Below, one piece after another: positions 35,981-49,137 of a DNA stretch of 64,000 bases (within the stretch, counting starts at the first letter, position 1; each line of letters starts with the position of its first letter). The position numbers and the translations under genes were made by a program. The stretch lies in assembly GCA_947579665.1 (NCBI GenBank), contig OX388349.1, positions 71,738,841 to 71,802,840 on the forward strand, in the 5' to 3' direction. The stretch is from Sympetrum striolatum (lineage: Eukaryota; Arthropoda; Insecta; Odonata; Libellulidae). A model generated the notes under the pieces. That model ran no database searches and was not told where the DNA came from. It worked only from the letters and a program-made list of their open reading frames with translations.

Positions 35981-37575
35981 CACTGTTAGTTATTGAGGGG
36001 CTACATCCACCTAGAAATTAAGAGGAAGTTAATCTACACAGCGCAGTAACTCCGACATTAATAATCGAAGAAGTTATCCACTTTTTTGGACATCGTCAAT
36101 ACTCAAAAACAGCATCCGATAGAGTTGAAATACTCGATATCAAATATCTGATCTGGATGGAAAATTTCCATTAATACCTTTAGGTATATCCCAATTTTTG
36201 GTAACCTTTGGTAACCTCACTTTGAAACTTCTCCCAACAGAGGCATCCCCTCCCCAATACCTCCGATATTTACCACCCCCAACCGTCGATTAAGTCCCCT
36301 AGGCGTAATCCCTCTAAACGGCCACTTCCTATAACAACAGTTCACTCTCGCCTTCAATATCGATACTCTGCCTGCAGCCAGTTATTGGAAGCGGCCGCGG
36401 ATGAGGTCAAAGGATCGGAATAAAGCAGCGGCGGAAGGAGAGGCGACGGCACAGGGACGCACATATTAGGAGGGCGGTAATTGTGTCGAGGGGTTTGCAT
36501 GATCGATCTCCTAGTTGGACATCTGCGAGACGGGAGATTTATTTCACACCGACGAGGATCATCGACTTAAAAAAAGGGTCACTTCGGATTATGAGATCGG
36601 GTCGAGCGAAGAGGCAGTGATTTCGGGGGGTTTTACAAGATTGTGAAAAAAGCCATCGGATTTCTTTCTCCCGCTTCGATTGATACTGCTGATCTTCCTC
36701 ATTCAGTTGAGTCATAAATCGTTAAACTGAATTACGATTGAATTCGTGCGGACTTTAGCCCGTTTCCATTAGTGCTTAATATGTGAACGGGTCCACTCTG
36801 AAAATCACTCATTCAAGGAGATTAGTGAAAGATGAGAGATCTAATTCAGCGACGCCAAAGGGAGAAATATGGCGAAGAAGTTAGTTAGATGTGATGGATT
36901 AATGCTAACAGTTTCGCTTATTGTGAGCTTACGTTCAAGAAGGCATAAGCAGGTATCAGAATTTATTTAATTCTAACGAATCATAATGATGCAATAGCAG
37001 ATTTTAGAATTATCGAAATTCACTGAGCCCTTTGTTGCACTGCTTCCTTTTCTTTTTATATGAAAAAGATACATAAAAGATTCAGAACATCCATAAACAT
37101 CGATGCAATACAAAATGATTTATTTTTATTTGAGGAACATTAATCAGGTTTGTTCATGTCTGCGATAATATGAAAGTTCCGATCCTAGCCCACTGTGCGG
37201 CATTACGTGTATTAGAATAAATGCTAACTAAAAGTTAAAGAATACTTAGAAGGTAAAAGATATGTTATCATTAAAAAAATGGAAGAAAATAACTTCCGAA
37301 GCGGAAAATCTGGATATCTATAAGGTAATGCACGTGTAACAAAGGCCCATTGAGTTGAACGGTCGGACACGTGTCCATTATTTTTAAGCAGAGAATGTGC
37401 CCTGAAAGTTTGTTTTAATCCGTTTCCCACAAACCCGTTGTTCCCCTTGTGAGATATAAGTGATTATTAAATATGGCTTTAACTTTGGTCAATGAAATTG
37501 CTTTTCACTATGTCATTCAACTGAACTTAGATCCACATGTTCCATCCACAGAATATCGGCTCAAAGTGATAAAGA
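35981..37575. other. non-coding stretch with strong GC-rich patch
   Basis: The patch at about 36360-36620 contains GCGGCCGCGG and GCAGCGGCGGAAGG and many CpGs. It is one of the GC-richest stretches in the window and could be a regulatory island. No gene start is visible beside it. Confidence 0.35.
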
Positions 37576-37692
37576 CGAACTACCTCATTCCTCAGTTGTC
37601 TAATAAGCCTCATTACTTTTCCAATCTTATTTCAGCTAATGGAGGAGGGGTTGGGTTTGGTTGGGGATCTGTGAAGCCTCCGGGCAGATGAC
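37576..37692 (+). repeat. 125-bp dispersed repeat, copy E
   Basis: It begins GAACTACCTCATTCCTCAG, then GTCTAATAAGCCTCATTAC, AGCTAATGGAGGAGGGG, GTTGGGTTTGG and CTCCGGGCAGATGACAATAC. The second half is diverged. Confidence 0.6.
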
Positions 37693-40600
37693 AATACACC
37701 GCGCAAAAATCCTTACGAGGTCATAACAGTAGTACTGCAGTTGAATTTGCAAGCAAAAAACTCCCTTCTCTTCCTCAGCGCAAAGAAAAGGGTAAAGGCA
37801 ATCCGACAAGTTACGGCCAATACGAAAACACTCGCAGAACTCAACATCAATATTCAAGAGGAATGTGGGGATCCACGCATGTAAATGAGGACCTATCAAA
37901 ATGTTGCTCTTGCTCTTAAAAAAAGAATGGCTTATTCCATGGATATCAGCTTACCCAAGTCAAGCGATCCTTTCATCAGGGCTTCAAAGGAAAGAGCATT
38001 CGGTTCTCCGGATCACATATTGATTGCGAGCGATTTCAACCGGAGAAGACGGCTGAATTGAAAGGCACCTGTCATGGGCATGGAAACAACTCTGACGTAA
38101 CAATTGAAAAGAATGACGTCGAAAAGCGTGACATGAATTTCTCCAAACGTCACGTCAATTATCACGAATTCCTCTAGTGGATGGATGATCCTAAGAAAGC
38201 GAGGGTACCATTTACGAAATTAATCAATTAAAAACTAAACGTTTGCCGCTGACTACAACTATATTCTGTAGCGACATCATGAGAGAGCATAGAATTGAGT
38301 AAGAACCAAAAGGGTACGAGGAGATGGAGATAAATAATGATCATTTTATCATAATAACCCCCATCTTGTTCATGAAATATTTCTAAAAGGAAATTAAGTA
38401 GAAATTAATATGATACAATTTCACAGAAAAAAAATTGTATTGCTCTGATGTTAAAATTTTCGGTAAATTTAGGTATAAAGGTAGGCAAGGAATAATCAAA
38501 ACAATGTTTCATTTCCTGTAAGAACATGCTACGATCATTAGAGATTCTTGCTAGAGAAAATCTCAATTTAATAAAATAGTCCCCGTATATCGCCCCGTTT
38601 ACTTTTAGTTGAGGTAACTTTTTTTAACAAATCTAGGATGATTTATCCTTTTGTAACACCTTTTTGAATTATTTTATTTCGTATGAATACTAAATAATGC
38701 TTAATTTTATAGAATCTTATTATTTCAAAACTTTCTATGCTCTGTTTATCTAATAATCTACCCAAAAAATGATTTTACAGCATCATAAATTGTAGCTTGA
38801 ACTTGTCATCTACAGTTTTTAAGAAGACTAAAAGGATAAAACATCAAAAAGACTTTTAAAAGCACTCAGTTTTTCGGGAAATAAACACAAATGCAATATA
38901 AATGCGAGGTAATTACATCAACAACTGAATCCCAGAAATTTTCCCTCCAATGGTAGTTCAGGGAATTCCTATTTAAAAATGAACAGTCCCATCCATGGAT
39001 GACAAAGCTATTGAAAATAGTACAAGAATTACCAACTCTGCTCTAAATTCAACATGATAATTCCGAGCTTCTAACGCTAAGATATTTTATGCCCTTATTT
39101 TAATAGATACGTATGAGAATTTCAAATACAATGGCAGTTCAAGGAACTACTGTCGTCCATGCTGTAGTTTGAAAATATTAAAGCCCCAATGCATTAAGGG
39201 CGTTTTCCTGATGCTGTAGTACAATAAGAAACTTGGGATGATAATAAGCAGTTAACCGGCTTAGCTTCCTTTGTGAGGATCACTCCGTTCTCGTTAAATA
39301 AAATAACGAAAAGAAAATACGAGTTCATTTGGAATGAAAGCAGTGGGTCTTAACCAGGGGAGAGCATCCACCTCTGGCGAGAATCCTCAACAGGATGTAC
39401 CAGACGTGAAGATGAAAAGGAATTGCTTCCTACTGTGAGTCAAATTTTCCTTATCCATTGTTCATAAGAATTTGATACTTCTGCAATGGGGTTTGAGAAC
39501 ACATTTTGAGACTTCAAGGAATGCCAGCAGATGAAAAGGTAAAGATCTACCGAACTACAAGAACCTTACGAGTCGTAATTTCTAACGTATAGATGAATAT
39601 TCTATAATCTCCAATTATTCACATATTCCTGACACCAGTTGGTTCCTCAGCAATCCAAAAAGCTATAAGCGGAGCAATTCTACGTAAGTGCAGCACAATG
39701 ACTCTAGGAGTAACACTTTTCTTGTTATTCCTTAAGGAGAGACAATAATTAGTGCCACTATTCAGCATACTCATAAATCAGTATCTTTCATGTCATCACA
39801 GCCGTGATCAAGGCTAACGAAAGTAAAAGAAAGATACATGTTTCTTCCTCATGTACCAAATGGCAAATGAAAAATATTCCATTCATCAGAATATTGTAGC
39901 AGAAACTCACAGATTCCTAGAAACATATACCATTCATTCAGGAGAAAAACTTAATTAACAAATTCCACAGAAATATAAAGCACATCGCAATATAAAAAAC
40001 TATCAGTTCTGATGAGAAACAGCCGAGACTCTCGCATATTCCAAAGGAATTTTTAGCGTGAGTTAGACAACTCCAGACTGTAAAATACGTTTAGTGTAAA
40101 CACTATCCAAAATACTACTACACAACGGAATTAAGAGGATTTTAAACCTGACGCCAAAAATTCGGAATCGATAAATTTGGAAGACGACGGAGCGGAAGCT
40201 GTGTGACGACGGATCCGTAAACATACAGCTCAATACCCGTATTGATATGAGAGGTAAACGAAGCCCTCTTCGCAGACAGATTTATTCTCCGGGACAAGCG
40301 ATGCCACTTGCTGCGAGCAGAATGGTCGTCAAAACACGTCTGCACAAAGCGGCAGATTCCACGGAGATTATAGACAGTTCTATTCAGAGGGCAGGTGCAC
40401 GGATCGCATTCATACGTGGACAAGAGAACAGATTTCGCGTAATGGCGTTTATCACGCTCGTGGCAGTCAACGATTTATCTCGATCGCCGATGGTCAAATT
40501 TCAACTTGCGATCAGCCAAGGCTGCGGTGTGTTTAAATTGGGAAGAAATAAAATTTGTTCATATAGGGGCACACTGACAGTTCTATATTTATGTAATGAT

Positions 40601-41819
40601 AGCATTTCTTACTCATTCGATTACAAATGAAATACAGAATCACAAATGCAATACATTTTTTACAATAAAACCCTATTAGAAAAAGTGTAGAGAAAACCTT
40701 TTAAGTATAATTAATCTACATTAGTTAAAATTCCATATAGTATAATAAGTAAAAGAAATGTAAAATTAATAATTTTCATAAAATAGCTCATTTTAAATCA
40801 TTACGGATCCTGATTAGTCAAATTGTCTAGTTGCCATCTCTGGATTATTTTCTGCGATTGATACTCAGTAATTTTAGCTTTCTTTGACCCTCTTTACCTA
40901 AATTATAGCACTATTGAAGCTTGCCAATGAATATTTGAAAGAAGTATTGAATTTCTATATGAGTATCATGCGATGGAATCTTGTCAGCAAGCGTAGTAAA
41001 ATTAAATGAAGATTTTCAATGAAATTTGTAACTGTATTATTACGAACATGAAATTCTAACATTTCACTGAATTTTGTATTTCTAACTGTGTTATTATTCC
41101 ATTAACCATATACGATTCGGATAGGCTGTCTACATAATGCTATTGTACGAGACAACAAAAATTCAGCAACTATCCGTCCAACACAAAAAGGTGGATATCA
41201 AACTTATACAGAAATGTAAACATGAACATCAATTATCAATAATAAAAAAATATGAAAAATTAATTAAATAGATGTTTAAATTCGCAATGATCTATTTTCA
41301 AAATCAGTATACTTCATATTTATTTCTATTTTTTAAGTGAAAGCTTCTTCGATTCACTTTCGTCTCGCCTTTGTTCAATTCCGATAACATGCTAGCTATT
41401 GAGGTCTTCCTGTTGCAAGCCAATTCCAATGCGTGGGCATTCCACAATTCCTCCCCCATACTCTTCCCTTATCGACTACGTCATCCTGTTTCTGCTCTCT
41501 CCGATGTCCTTTCTGTTCTCTTTCTTCAAATGCTTTGTACCCTATACGCTTCCGGTTGTCACTCAATGTACGATTTTTGTTTATTTTTTTCAATTTCCTA
41601 AGTTTATTTCCGTGTCGTAGATTCCCTTTCAGATGTCTCTCATTTATTTTCGTCCCACTCTTATTCATAGATGTGATGACATAAAAGCTTTAAGCGATGC
41701 TGAGCACATCTTGGTCACTTTGTATTGAAATATATGAAAAAATCAGTTCGTGCGGGTCACTATGTTTCACTTACTGCGGACATATTCCGCTTGAATCATT
41801 CTGGGTGAGTGGTATCAAT
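37693..41819. other. non-coding stretch
   Basis: A GC-richer patch at 40140-40560 has frames open on both strands (127 codons plus, 93 minus) without recognisable motifs. A pyrimidine-rich patch at 41400-41660 also yields open frames in several phases. Nothing else is seen. Confidence 0.4.
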
Positions 41820-41943
41820 GGGTCAGAGAGGAAAGCAAGGGAAAACTACCTCACCTCATTTCGCCTTGTCAAGGCTTCACAAAAGGTCTTCTCAAAGCTT
41901 TTTGTTAGATATTTTGGAGAGTATGAGGTTCCTAACAACCTTT
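41820..41943 (+). repeat. 125-bp dispersed repeat, copy F
   Basis: It includes an upstream block GTCAGAGAGGAAAGCAAGGG also seen in copy G, then AAAACTACCTCACCTCATTT, CCTTGTCAAGGCTTCAC and GAGTATGAGGTTCCTAACAA. The shared upstream block shows that the family unit extends about 20-25 bases left of the GGCAAAC start. Confidence 0.6.
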
Positions 41944-42253
41944 GAGCATTAAAAACATGTGCCAACTCATTATCAATAAAGTAACTAATAACTGACGATC
42001 AATCACACGAATAATTTAAAAATAATATGAATAATTTATATTCTTCTTCCAATGACCAATTACAAATGTAAACAATTTTATACAAGGAGCATAGGTACCC
42101 CTTAGGTGACAAGCCACCTGATTTGGTGAGTTGATTACCAACTCTTCATATCATAGAACGAAAAATTAAGTAAATGAATAATACAGTTAATACAATAAAA
42201 TATAGACCATGTGTAGAACGCAAAAGAATACAAAATAGTATACTCCTATTGTA

Positions 42254-42330
42254 CACTCCTGGCCAAAATTAACGCAGCACCTCCCTAGCGATCCTTACGG
42301 TCGGTGCTGCGTTAATTTTGGCCAGGACTG
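42254..42330. mobile_element. 77-bp Tc1/mariner-type fold-back element
   Basis: CACTCCTGGCCAAAATTAAC begins a 28-bp arm at 42254-42281. The inverse arm at 42303-42330 matches with one mismatch and gives a CAGTCCTGG end. A TA lies directly outside each end (42252-42253 and 42331-42332), the normal Tc1/mariner target. CAGT-type ends followed by a GGCCAAAATTAA block are typical for Tc1-like transposons. Only 21 bases separate the arms, so this is a minimal non-autonomous copy that folds into a near-perfect hairpin. Confidence 0.9.
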
Positions 42331-43838
42331 TACAATATATTACAGCTTTCAAACTGTCTTTTAAAATAAAAATTCTACATCTTCGTATTTGAAATTAAAT
42401 TCTATAAATATTTTAACACATTTTATTTATTTAGTACCATTAGCAGTGCATCTGGTGGAATAAGAAAAACAATGTAACTTAAATGTAGATAAGAGTGACA
42501 CAGGAGTTAGCAATTTGGTTTAGGAATTACATCTTAAAATATTCTACAGAAAATCAAAAACTACAGAATGAAGAGGTTAACGATAAAAAAAAATGATTGA
42601 TACATTAGAACTGATTTGTACCATAATAATTAAACAGTAGAGAAATCATCGTACTTCATGCGTTGCCCCCTACGGACCCTTTTTATCCTCTCTCTACTTT
42701 CTAAAAGCTGCTCGCGCCAACTCATTAAGATGGAAATTCACTAGATATGCAAAGCGATTTCTCTGATGTGTTTCGAAGTACAGAAATTCACAGCCGGAGG
42801 TTGTGCGAGACTAGGGCGGAAGTGCTTGCATAGTGAAACGGGTTTCTCATCCGAATGTCTCCTGAAGTACTCCATCTGAATACTAGATGATGATACTTCA
42901 GCCCATACAATTCACTCTTTCCCATCCGAGTTTCCAAAATTTTAGAGAACATGTAAATGCATAATGATGAATTTTCAATGACTAAACTTCTTGAACTGCA
43001 TCTCTCGTGTTGCGAGAAATATTAAAATAAAAGAGAAGAGAATGAAATGCAAAGTTTTCGAAAGAGATTTCACGTGCTTTCTAAATCACCCTACGAGGGA
43101 TCAAAATTCTGGGAATCTTTTGGATATAAATCTTCATAAATCATGCATATTTTCGTCTTATTCGCTACAAATATTCTCCTTTAATTTCAAGACCCATTTC
43201 TAGGAGGAAAATGGAATGAAAATAAAATCTTGAATACTTTGAATCTATGTCTTCTTTTCCCTTTCCTCTGAAAGTCGGATCAAAGACTCCCATGTAACTT
43301 TTTCCAAATTAAATTCAGCAAGATATGACAAGAAAATAATTTACCCAAATCTTCCTTAATAACCAATACATAGGATTCTTTTATAAATAAAATATTCCTT
43401 TCATTTCCAAAGGTCAAAAATAACTCACACAAAAGAATCAGATGCTCAGGCAAGCTTCATAAAATAACTAATACCTCAAAGGAGTGAAAATAGTGACGCG
43501 AAAAGAATGAAATGGTAAAATTCTTCCATTTCAAGTAACGCTAAGCCATAAAACCCAATGAAAAATGTAAAACGTTTAAGGTAGCCTCGGGATATAATAT
43601 AGCTAGAGCTTCATTTAAGAAAAGAAGAATATAATAGGTTTAATTTCCTCCAGCATATTCTGATGATAAATAATGAGTTCCAGGAAATGATAAATATTTT
43701 ACAGTTATTTCAATTCAATTAATTCTCAGTTCAGACTAGTCATTTTTTCATATTTATAAATATTTCAAAACTTATGGTAAATGTAGTAGTAGTAGTATTG
43801 TTAAAAGTGCTTCGACAGCTTAGGTCATTTCGCACATT
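42331..43838. other. non-coding AT-rich stretch
   Basis: Short unrecognised frames only. A GTA microsatellite (five units) lies at about 43781-43796. Confidence 0.45.
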
Positions 43839-43914
43839 GGCTCCCATCGGGAATCGAACCCGGGACCGCTTTCACCAAAGGCAAACGCGCTGTCCACATG
43901 ACTATCCGGGAGCC
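43839..43914 (-). tRNA. tRNA-like unit, probably SINE-derived
   Basis: On the minus strand GGCTCCC and GGGAGCC at the two ends form a perfect 7-bp stem. GGATAGTCATGTGG fits an A box and GGGTTCGATTCCCG is an excellent B box and T arm. The anticodon region (TTTGCCTTTGGTGAAAGC) does not give a clean five-pair stem, and the A box sits two to three bases too far from the 5' end. It shares GCCTTTGG with the SINE head at 23503. I read it as a well-preserved SINE head or tRNA pseudogene; a functional tRNA is less likely. Confidence 0.5.
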
Positions 43915-46900
43915 TCTTATGGTAATTCCCTCAAATTTAATATTACATATAAATTTTAAGAAACCTTTCCAAAAAATATGTCTATAGGAAATAGTTTCGA
44001 ATTTAAGAAATATACTATTAATATAAGAGCGATTTTTTTAATACGAGAATACCCAAAATACATAGGTGGAGAGGAATTCCATACTTTTAACTCTACCACA
44101 AAATGTTAACCCTTTTGAAAAGACTCAACCTTTGCAATTAGTGTATAGTATCATAATTAATAATTTACTAAATCTTTAGTCTATCAAATAAATGATTTTC
44201 GATCAAATATTAAATAAGCTCCACACGTTATAATGATAATAATATTAAAATTATAAATATTAGCTACCAATTCTTATATATACCATAAACTTTCTTTTTA
44301 TTATCTTAAGTCTGATAATAAAAAAATTTAATGCTTTAAGCCTACGTCAACATTGGTATTCCCTTCTAGTCATGTAAATTTCGACCGTTTGAATTTAGTC
44401 TTTCCGTACACCCTGCTAACATGACTTTATTACAGCCACGTAATGAAATGACATGAAAGGGCCATCTATCCGCGACGGCTTTAAATGTCTTTCAAACAAC
44501 TGCCCAGAAACGAGCTTGATTAAGTTGCTGGAAATGAGATATCGGAGCATGACTCTCTTTGAAGTAGCGAACGCAAAGCCAAACAGAGCTTCCGATGTCA
44601 CCTGATAGAAGAGGCTCAACACGAAAAGCGACACAAGCGCCTCCGTTTACACAAGTCAAAAGTGATAATGGCCGATGGGCGAGGACAATCTTCACCACGA
44701 CGATCCAACGCCGAAGATAAGATCCCCGAAGGCGCGATTCCGCGGTAAGGGGAGAAATTCGCTTTGCGGTGATTTTTTTACAAGTCGCAAAGTGAAATGA
44801 AAGAAAAATATAAGCTGGCGAAGATAAGCCGTCAAGTGTTTCCACTACGCGTGGAATATACGAGACGCCACGAGGAAGAAAGTGTTTCCGGAGGATTTTA
44901 ACGAGACATAACAAGCTGATGCCAGATTTCGACTCGAAGGAGTTCTTGAGGAAAAGATGCCCCTCCGTTGCTAGGTGACTTAATTTGTTGATGAAATGCG
45001 CGATCGCGAAAACTTTATAAACACTCCTATCTTTGAAACATCTCCTTCCTCCTACAGTCAGGTGTCTTGTCACGTTGTTCACGTCTTGTCTTTCTTATCA
45101 CGTTTTTCTTCGCGTGCTAAAGCTTATAGTCTGTAAGCTTAACGTATTTTAAAGCATTTAACGTCGTCGTTTAACGGGGCATTTTCATGATACATAAACT
45201 CAGAAGTTGCTCATACATCTTCTCGAAATTAGGGGGCTTAACGCTAGATAACTAGACTGCAGCCTCATAGCGCTGATAGTGAGTTTTCCAACAAGTTATT
45301 GATGCACAGCATATTTGTTTAGAATTCAAAATACATTAAGATACCAAGCTTAAAATTGTGATTTTATTGTTACTTTTCCTATAATTTACTTTAACCCTAC
45401 TTATAAATTTTTGCTAAAAAAGCGTCAATTTAGGAACATTATAAGCAGTTTACAACGATTCCTTAATGCATGATGATTGAAGGATTAAACCATAACTTCG
45501 CCGAGGAAGAGTAAAGGTTGATCAGATCAGAAATAATTCCTAGCAGCTAACCCTCGTAGAAACAAGTCACTTTAATTTAATATAACAAACATTTTAAAAA
45601 TAAAAATAAACTCACATAAACCTGTTGGAGAGAATATGATCGAATTTCCCAATGAAAGAAAGAGAGCAAAAAATTACAATTGAAACAACTTAACTGATTA
45701 AGCCACAATCTTTTTATCGTATGAAGTAGAAGAAGAGCTAAATATTGTGCGGTTTGATTCTAAAAATGAGAATTGAATGACACTCATCAATTTTACTTTA
45801 TTTCACAGGCCGAATCTAAACAAATAGCTAAAGAAAAGCTACAAAGGCGCCCAAATTAATAGATTATTTTTCCATTACATCACCCAAATCTAGGCAATCA
45901 TAAGTTGGCAGTATCACATAATCGAGCTCCAACCATTCGGAACTACATCACGTTCCTAAAGTCACAAAAAATGGATAATGGAGATTCCGACAACCTTTTC
46001 TTCGCTTAAACGAACCGACGCAACTTCAAGCAGTGTCACCACCCAAAAAAGGACACTCAAAGTGGCATTCTATAATGAAAAGAACTCTCAAAGGATCGTG
46101 AGATCTTGACACAGCGCCTTCTTTCCGCCAGAATTGGCATATTTCGTCGATAGCGGCTCACTCCCTAACGATTTTTCGGCTTTGAGAAAGCTCAATAAGG
46201 CATCACTCCCTCAATAAGGAAGAAAATGCTCTCTATTGGAATTCTCTCGAAAAATAAACTCCGCACCAAGGTGAAGGGAAGGTACAGGGCTAAGGAAATT
46301 GATTAGCACCGTCGGCCTAAAAATATCCGATCGAGATAGGCTGGATAAGGGTGTATTCCTGCAACCTCTTGAGTTAGGAAAAAGAGATATCGCACACGCA
46401 GATCAGAGGTACTTGCCATATTCTCAAGCACGTAACTATGGTCACAAAAAAGTATTGATCACCTTAAATCTGCCCCAAAAGGGGCGTTGACCCCGTTCGG
46501 GGCACTAGATTTCCCCATTCCAATCTCCGTCCCGAGCTAACCATCACTTGAAATGATGATACCCGGGCTATTTAAATAAAAGAGAGCGAGAACAATGATG
46601 CAGGTGAATCAGCAATGTGAGATTGACAAATTTATTTTGAGTATAGGATGCAGCCACTACAAAGCCAGGGCATCGAACCCTCATATTTTTCCTTCCGGTT
46701 TTTTCTCCGGTGCGATAAAAAACTTTACGGTTCAGTTCCGGTTTCGCACCATCTTTCAATGTCAAACCAGTTTCGTCCTTTTTCCGACCATTAAAATACC
46801 CTGGTGAAAAATCCTCTTATTATGTGTAGCTTCCCCAAGTGGGTAGATTAATTCAAACATTAGAATAAAACTGAACAAATTAAAGAAAATATTATCAAAT

Positions 46901-47393
46901 CATTTGCCAGAAAGTTTAAAGTAACGCAGTCGCTCCAATTAGTTGAAAGTCACTGTTAGGTATACTTAAATTAGCTTCCTCCGTTCACACTTGAGTAAAA
47001 TTAATGTTTGAAACTGAAATTTGGAATAAAATACATAGGGATTCTAAGTATTTACTTTGGTAAAAATTCCCTTTAGTTTACGACTCGGTTGCAGTTCGAT
47101 GCCCTCCTACAACATTTCAACTTATTTCAACCAATCAGGCATGGAAACTACTTATATCCCTCTTGACAGAGTATTTTCTAGCACCACAAGGTATGCTAAT
47201 TAAATGTAGGCTTGAGGTTTTAATATTGTATTTAAAGCATGAAAGTAAAAGTTTTCGTCTTTGTCCAGCAAAAAATGCTAAACCTTCCCTCTGTTCATGG
47301 GTGGTGTTTCAAATCTTGAAAGGTAACTTAGCACGATGCGCGCATCTAGGCCTACAAAGTCTCCCAAAACAACATGCTTGAACATTTTGGATA
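43915..47393. other. non-coding stretch with GC-rich patch and GC hairpins
   Basis: The patch 44460-45100 leaves a 196-codon minus-strand frame open with no recognisable motif. Around 46660-46680 the minus strand carries GGGTTCGATGCCC, a B-box-like match without an A box. The paired GC hairpins at 46471-46504 are listed separately. Confidence 0.4.
46471..46504. repeat. nested GC hairpin pair
   Basis: TGCCCC AAAA GGGGC GTTGA CCCC GTTC GGGGCA. It can fold as two small hairpins (GCCCC/GGGGC and CCCC/GGGG) or as one nested stem (TGCCCC with GGGGCA outside, GGGGC region with CCCC inside). Function unknown. Confidence 0.7.
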
Positions 47394-47500
47394 TATAGCT
47401 TCATTGGCTAAAGAGTCCACCCGAAATGTAGACGACCCGGGTACGAATCCCAGTCATGTCAACTTTTTTCATCTTCGTTTTTCATTAGGTTTTAAATTTT
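47394..47500 (+). mobile_element. tRNA-like SINE
   Basis: A-box-like TAGCTTCATTGGCTAA starts at 47396, and the B box GGTACGAATCC is at 47440-47450. CAGTCATGTC follows, then AACTTTTTTCATCTTCGTTT and TTCATTAGGTTTTAA. The tail is shared with the copy at 35870, and CAGTCATGTC with the head at 11076, linking these copies into one family. Confidence 0.65.
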
Positions 47501-49137
47501 AATTCTTAAATACAAGCCTAATGACAAGCACAAAACAAACGTTTGCCAAAATGTAAAAAAGTAAGTCGTCGATGCAACTTAACAGGCGTATTTCCGGATT
47601 ATTCTTTATTAGTCGTCCAAAACGAACTAGCATGAACACAAACAAAGATACGTGGTGCGAACAGCTTACTTCACGCTTCAAAGGCGACAGAAAAATAAGG
47701 ATCAACGGAAGTGAAAACAACAAAACAAATATGAAAACAGAGGAAATAAAATCAGTTGGGGAACAAAATCTGTATCACTGAGAATCGCGATAATTTTAGA
47801 TGTCAATGTGAATGACAATGAAAATAAAAGAGGTTCACTAAATATTTACGATAAATGCAACAGGCTAAGAGAATAAAAAGAGAACAATGGTAACTCAAAG
47901 GGACAGTTACATTAAAATAACAATCATAGAATTAAAAAACTAGTAGAATATATCAGTAAATCAAAGAAGTTATGATGAATTACTCTTTCCGCAGGAAGTG
48001 ATGAATGTATCGAACCATTCGCTGACTAAACATAAAAACCTTCGAGATGAAAATTTAACCATTACTTTTAATATTTACCCGTTTAAAATTTTCTCGATCA
48101 CCTCTTTTAATGCGAGGATATAATTGAAAACACCGGCAGCAATACCTTCAAGTAAATGAAGTACTGAACAACTAGTTTCTGTGGATTCGAAGCTAGCGAC
48201 ACCGTTACAGTGAAATATATGGAGTCGTAATTTCGCTAGGAAGCGAATTTTAATTAGAGTGAGCGGAAAAATTATTCGAGAAATAGCACGTGCGCTCGGG
48301 CACAAAACAGCAGTACCGATTGTTAAAAAAATTGAGCAAGCAGTTTTCCACTCCGAATTAGATCGTGGGGAAGGTGTAGCGAATGTACTGAACAGGTCAA
48401 AAGTTCGAAACTCTGCTGGGATACGACAATTTGCGCCCGTGAATCCTCACGAAATTGGGTTATCGAAGACAGGAGACGCCATTCCAGGGTTCCTTCCCTC
48501 GTAACTAAGCATAATCCTGAACATAGAGGGTGCTAATTTATGTGATTTAGCAGCGATTTAAAGTGGTCTAATCACGTTTTTCCGAATCTGCATCCGGATA
48601 TATAAAATAATTAAAGTCTAAATCAAGTAATTTAGTTCAAGGAAAGAGATTTCAATAGGAGTTAGTGATTCATGAATTTTTTAACTCTGGAAAGTTGAAA
48701 TTCGCTTACAACTAATCGCTTCCTCAAATGTTTAATGAATGAAAGACGTATTGTGCGAAATAAAGTTATTAAAGTAAAGAAAGATATACTATAACAATCA
48801 ATATGCTGAAATGAGAGCTTAAATAAATAAACTGGTTCAATCTGACGAAAATTTAATCAGATGATTAAAGTTAGAAGTTGAACCTCGGGTTACGATTGTT
48901 ACTGTTTTGCTTGCTATATTTTGCGCATTTTCCATAACCTTAGAAATCATCAAGTAACATCATAATATATATTTCTTGCAGACTCCATTTCATCAAAAAT
49001 TCCCCGTTTGACCGCCGATGGGCTCACAAAAGAATAGGATACTTCCAATACCCTCCTTTTAAATACATAAAGGGGTCAATTTCGTCCAAATTTACAGATT
49101 CGCCCTTCAATGAACGTCAATCAGTTGCTTAAAAAAT
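47501..49137. other. non-coding stretch
   Basis: An 81-codon plus-strand frame at 48259-48504 is not recognised. AT-rich otherwise. Confidence 0.4.

Noticed and set aside
40142..40630. Open frames on both strands
   Set aside because: A composition effect in a GC-richer patch, with no recognisable product.
44492..45082. 196-codon minus-strand open frame
   Set aside because: It lies in a GC-richer patch where other frames are also open. The translation has no recognisable motif, domain order or promoter context.
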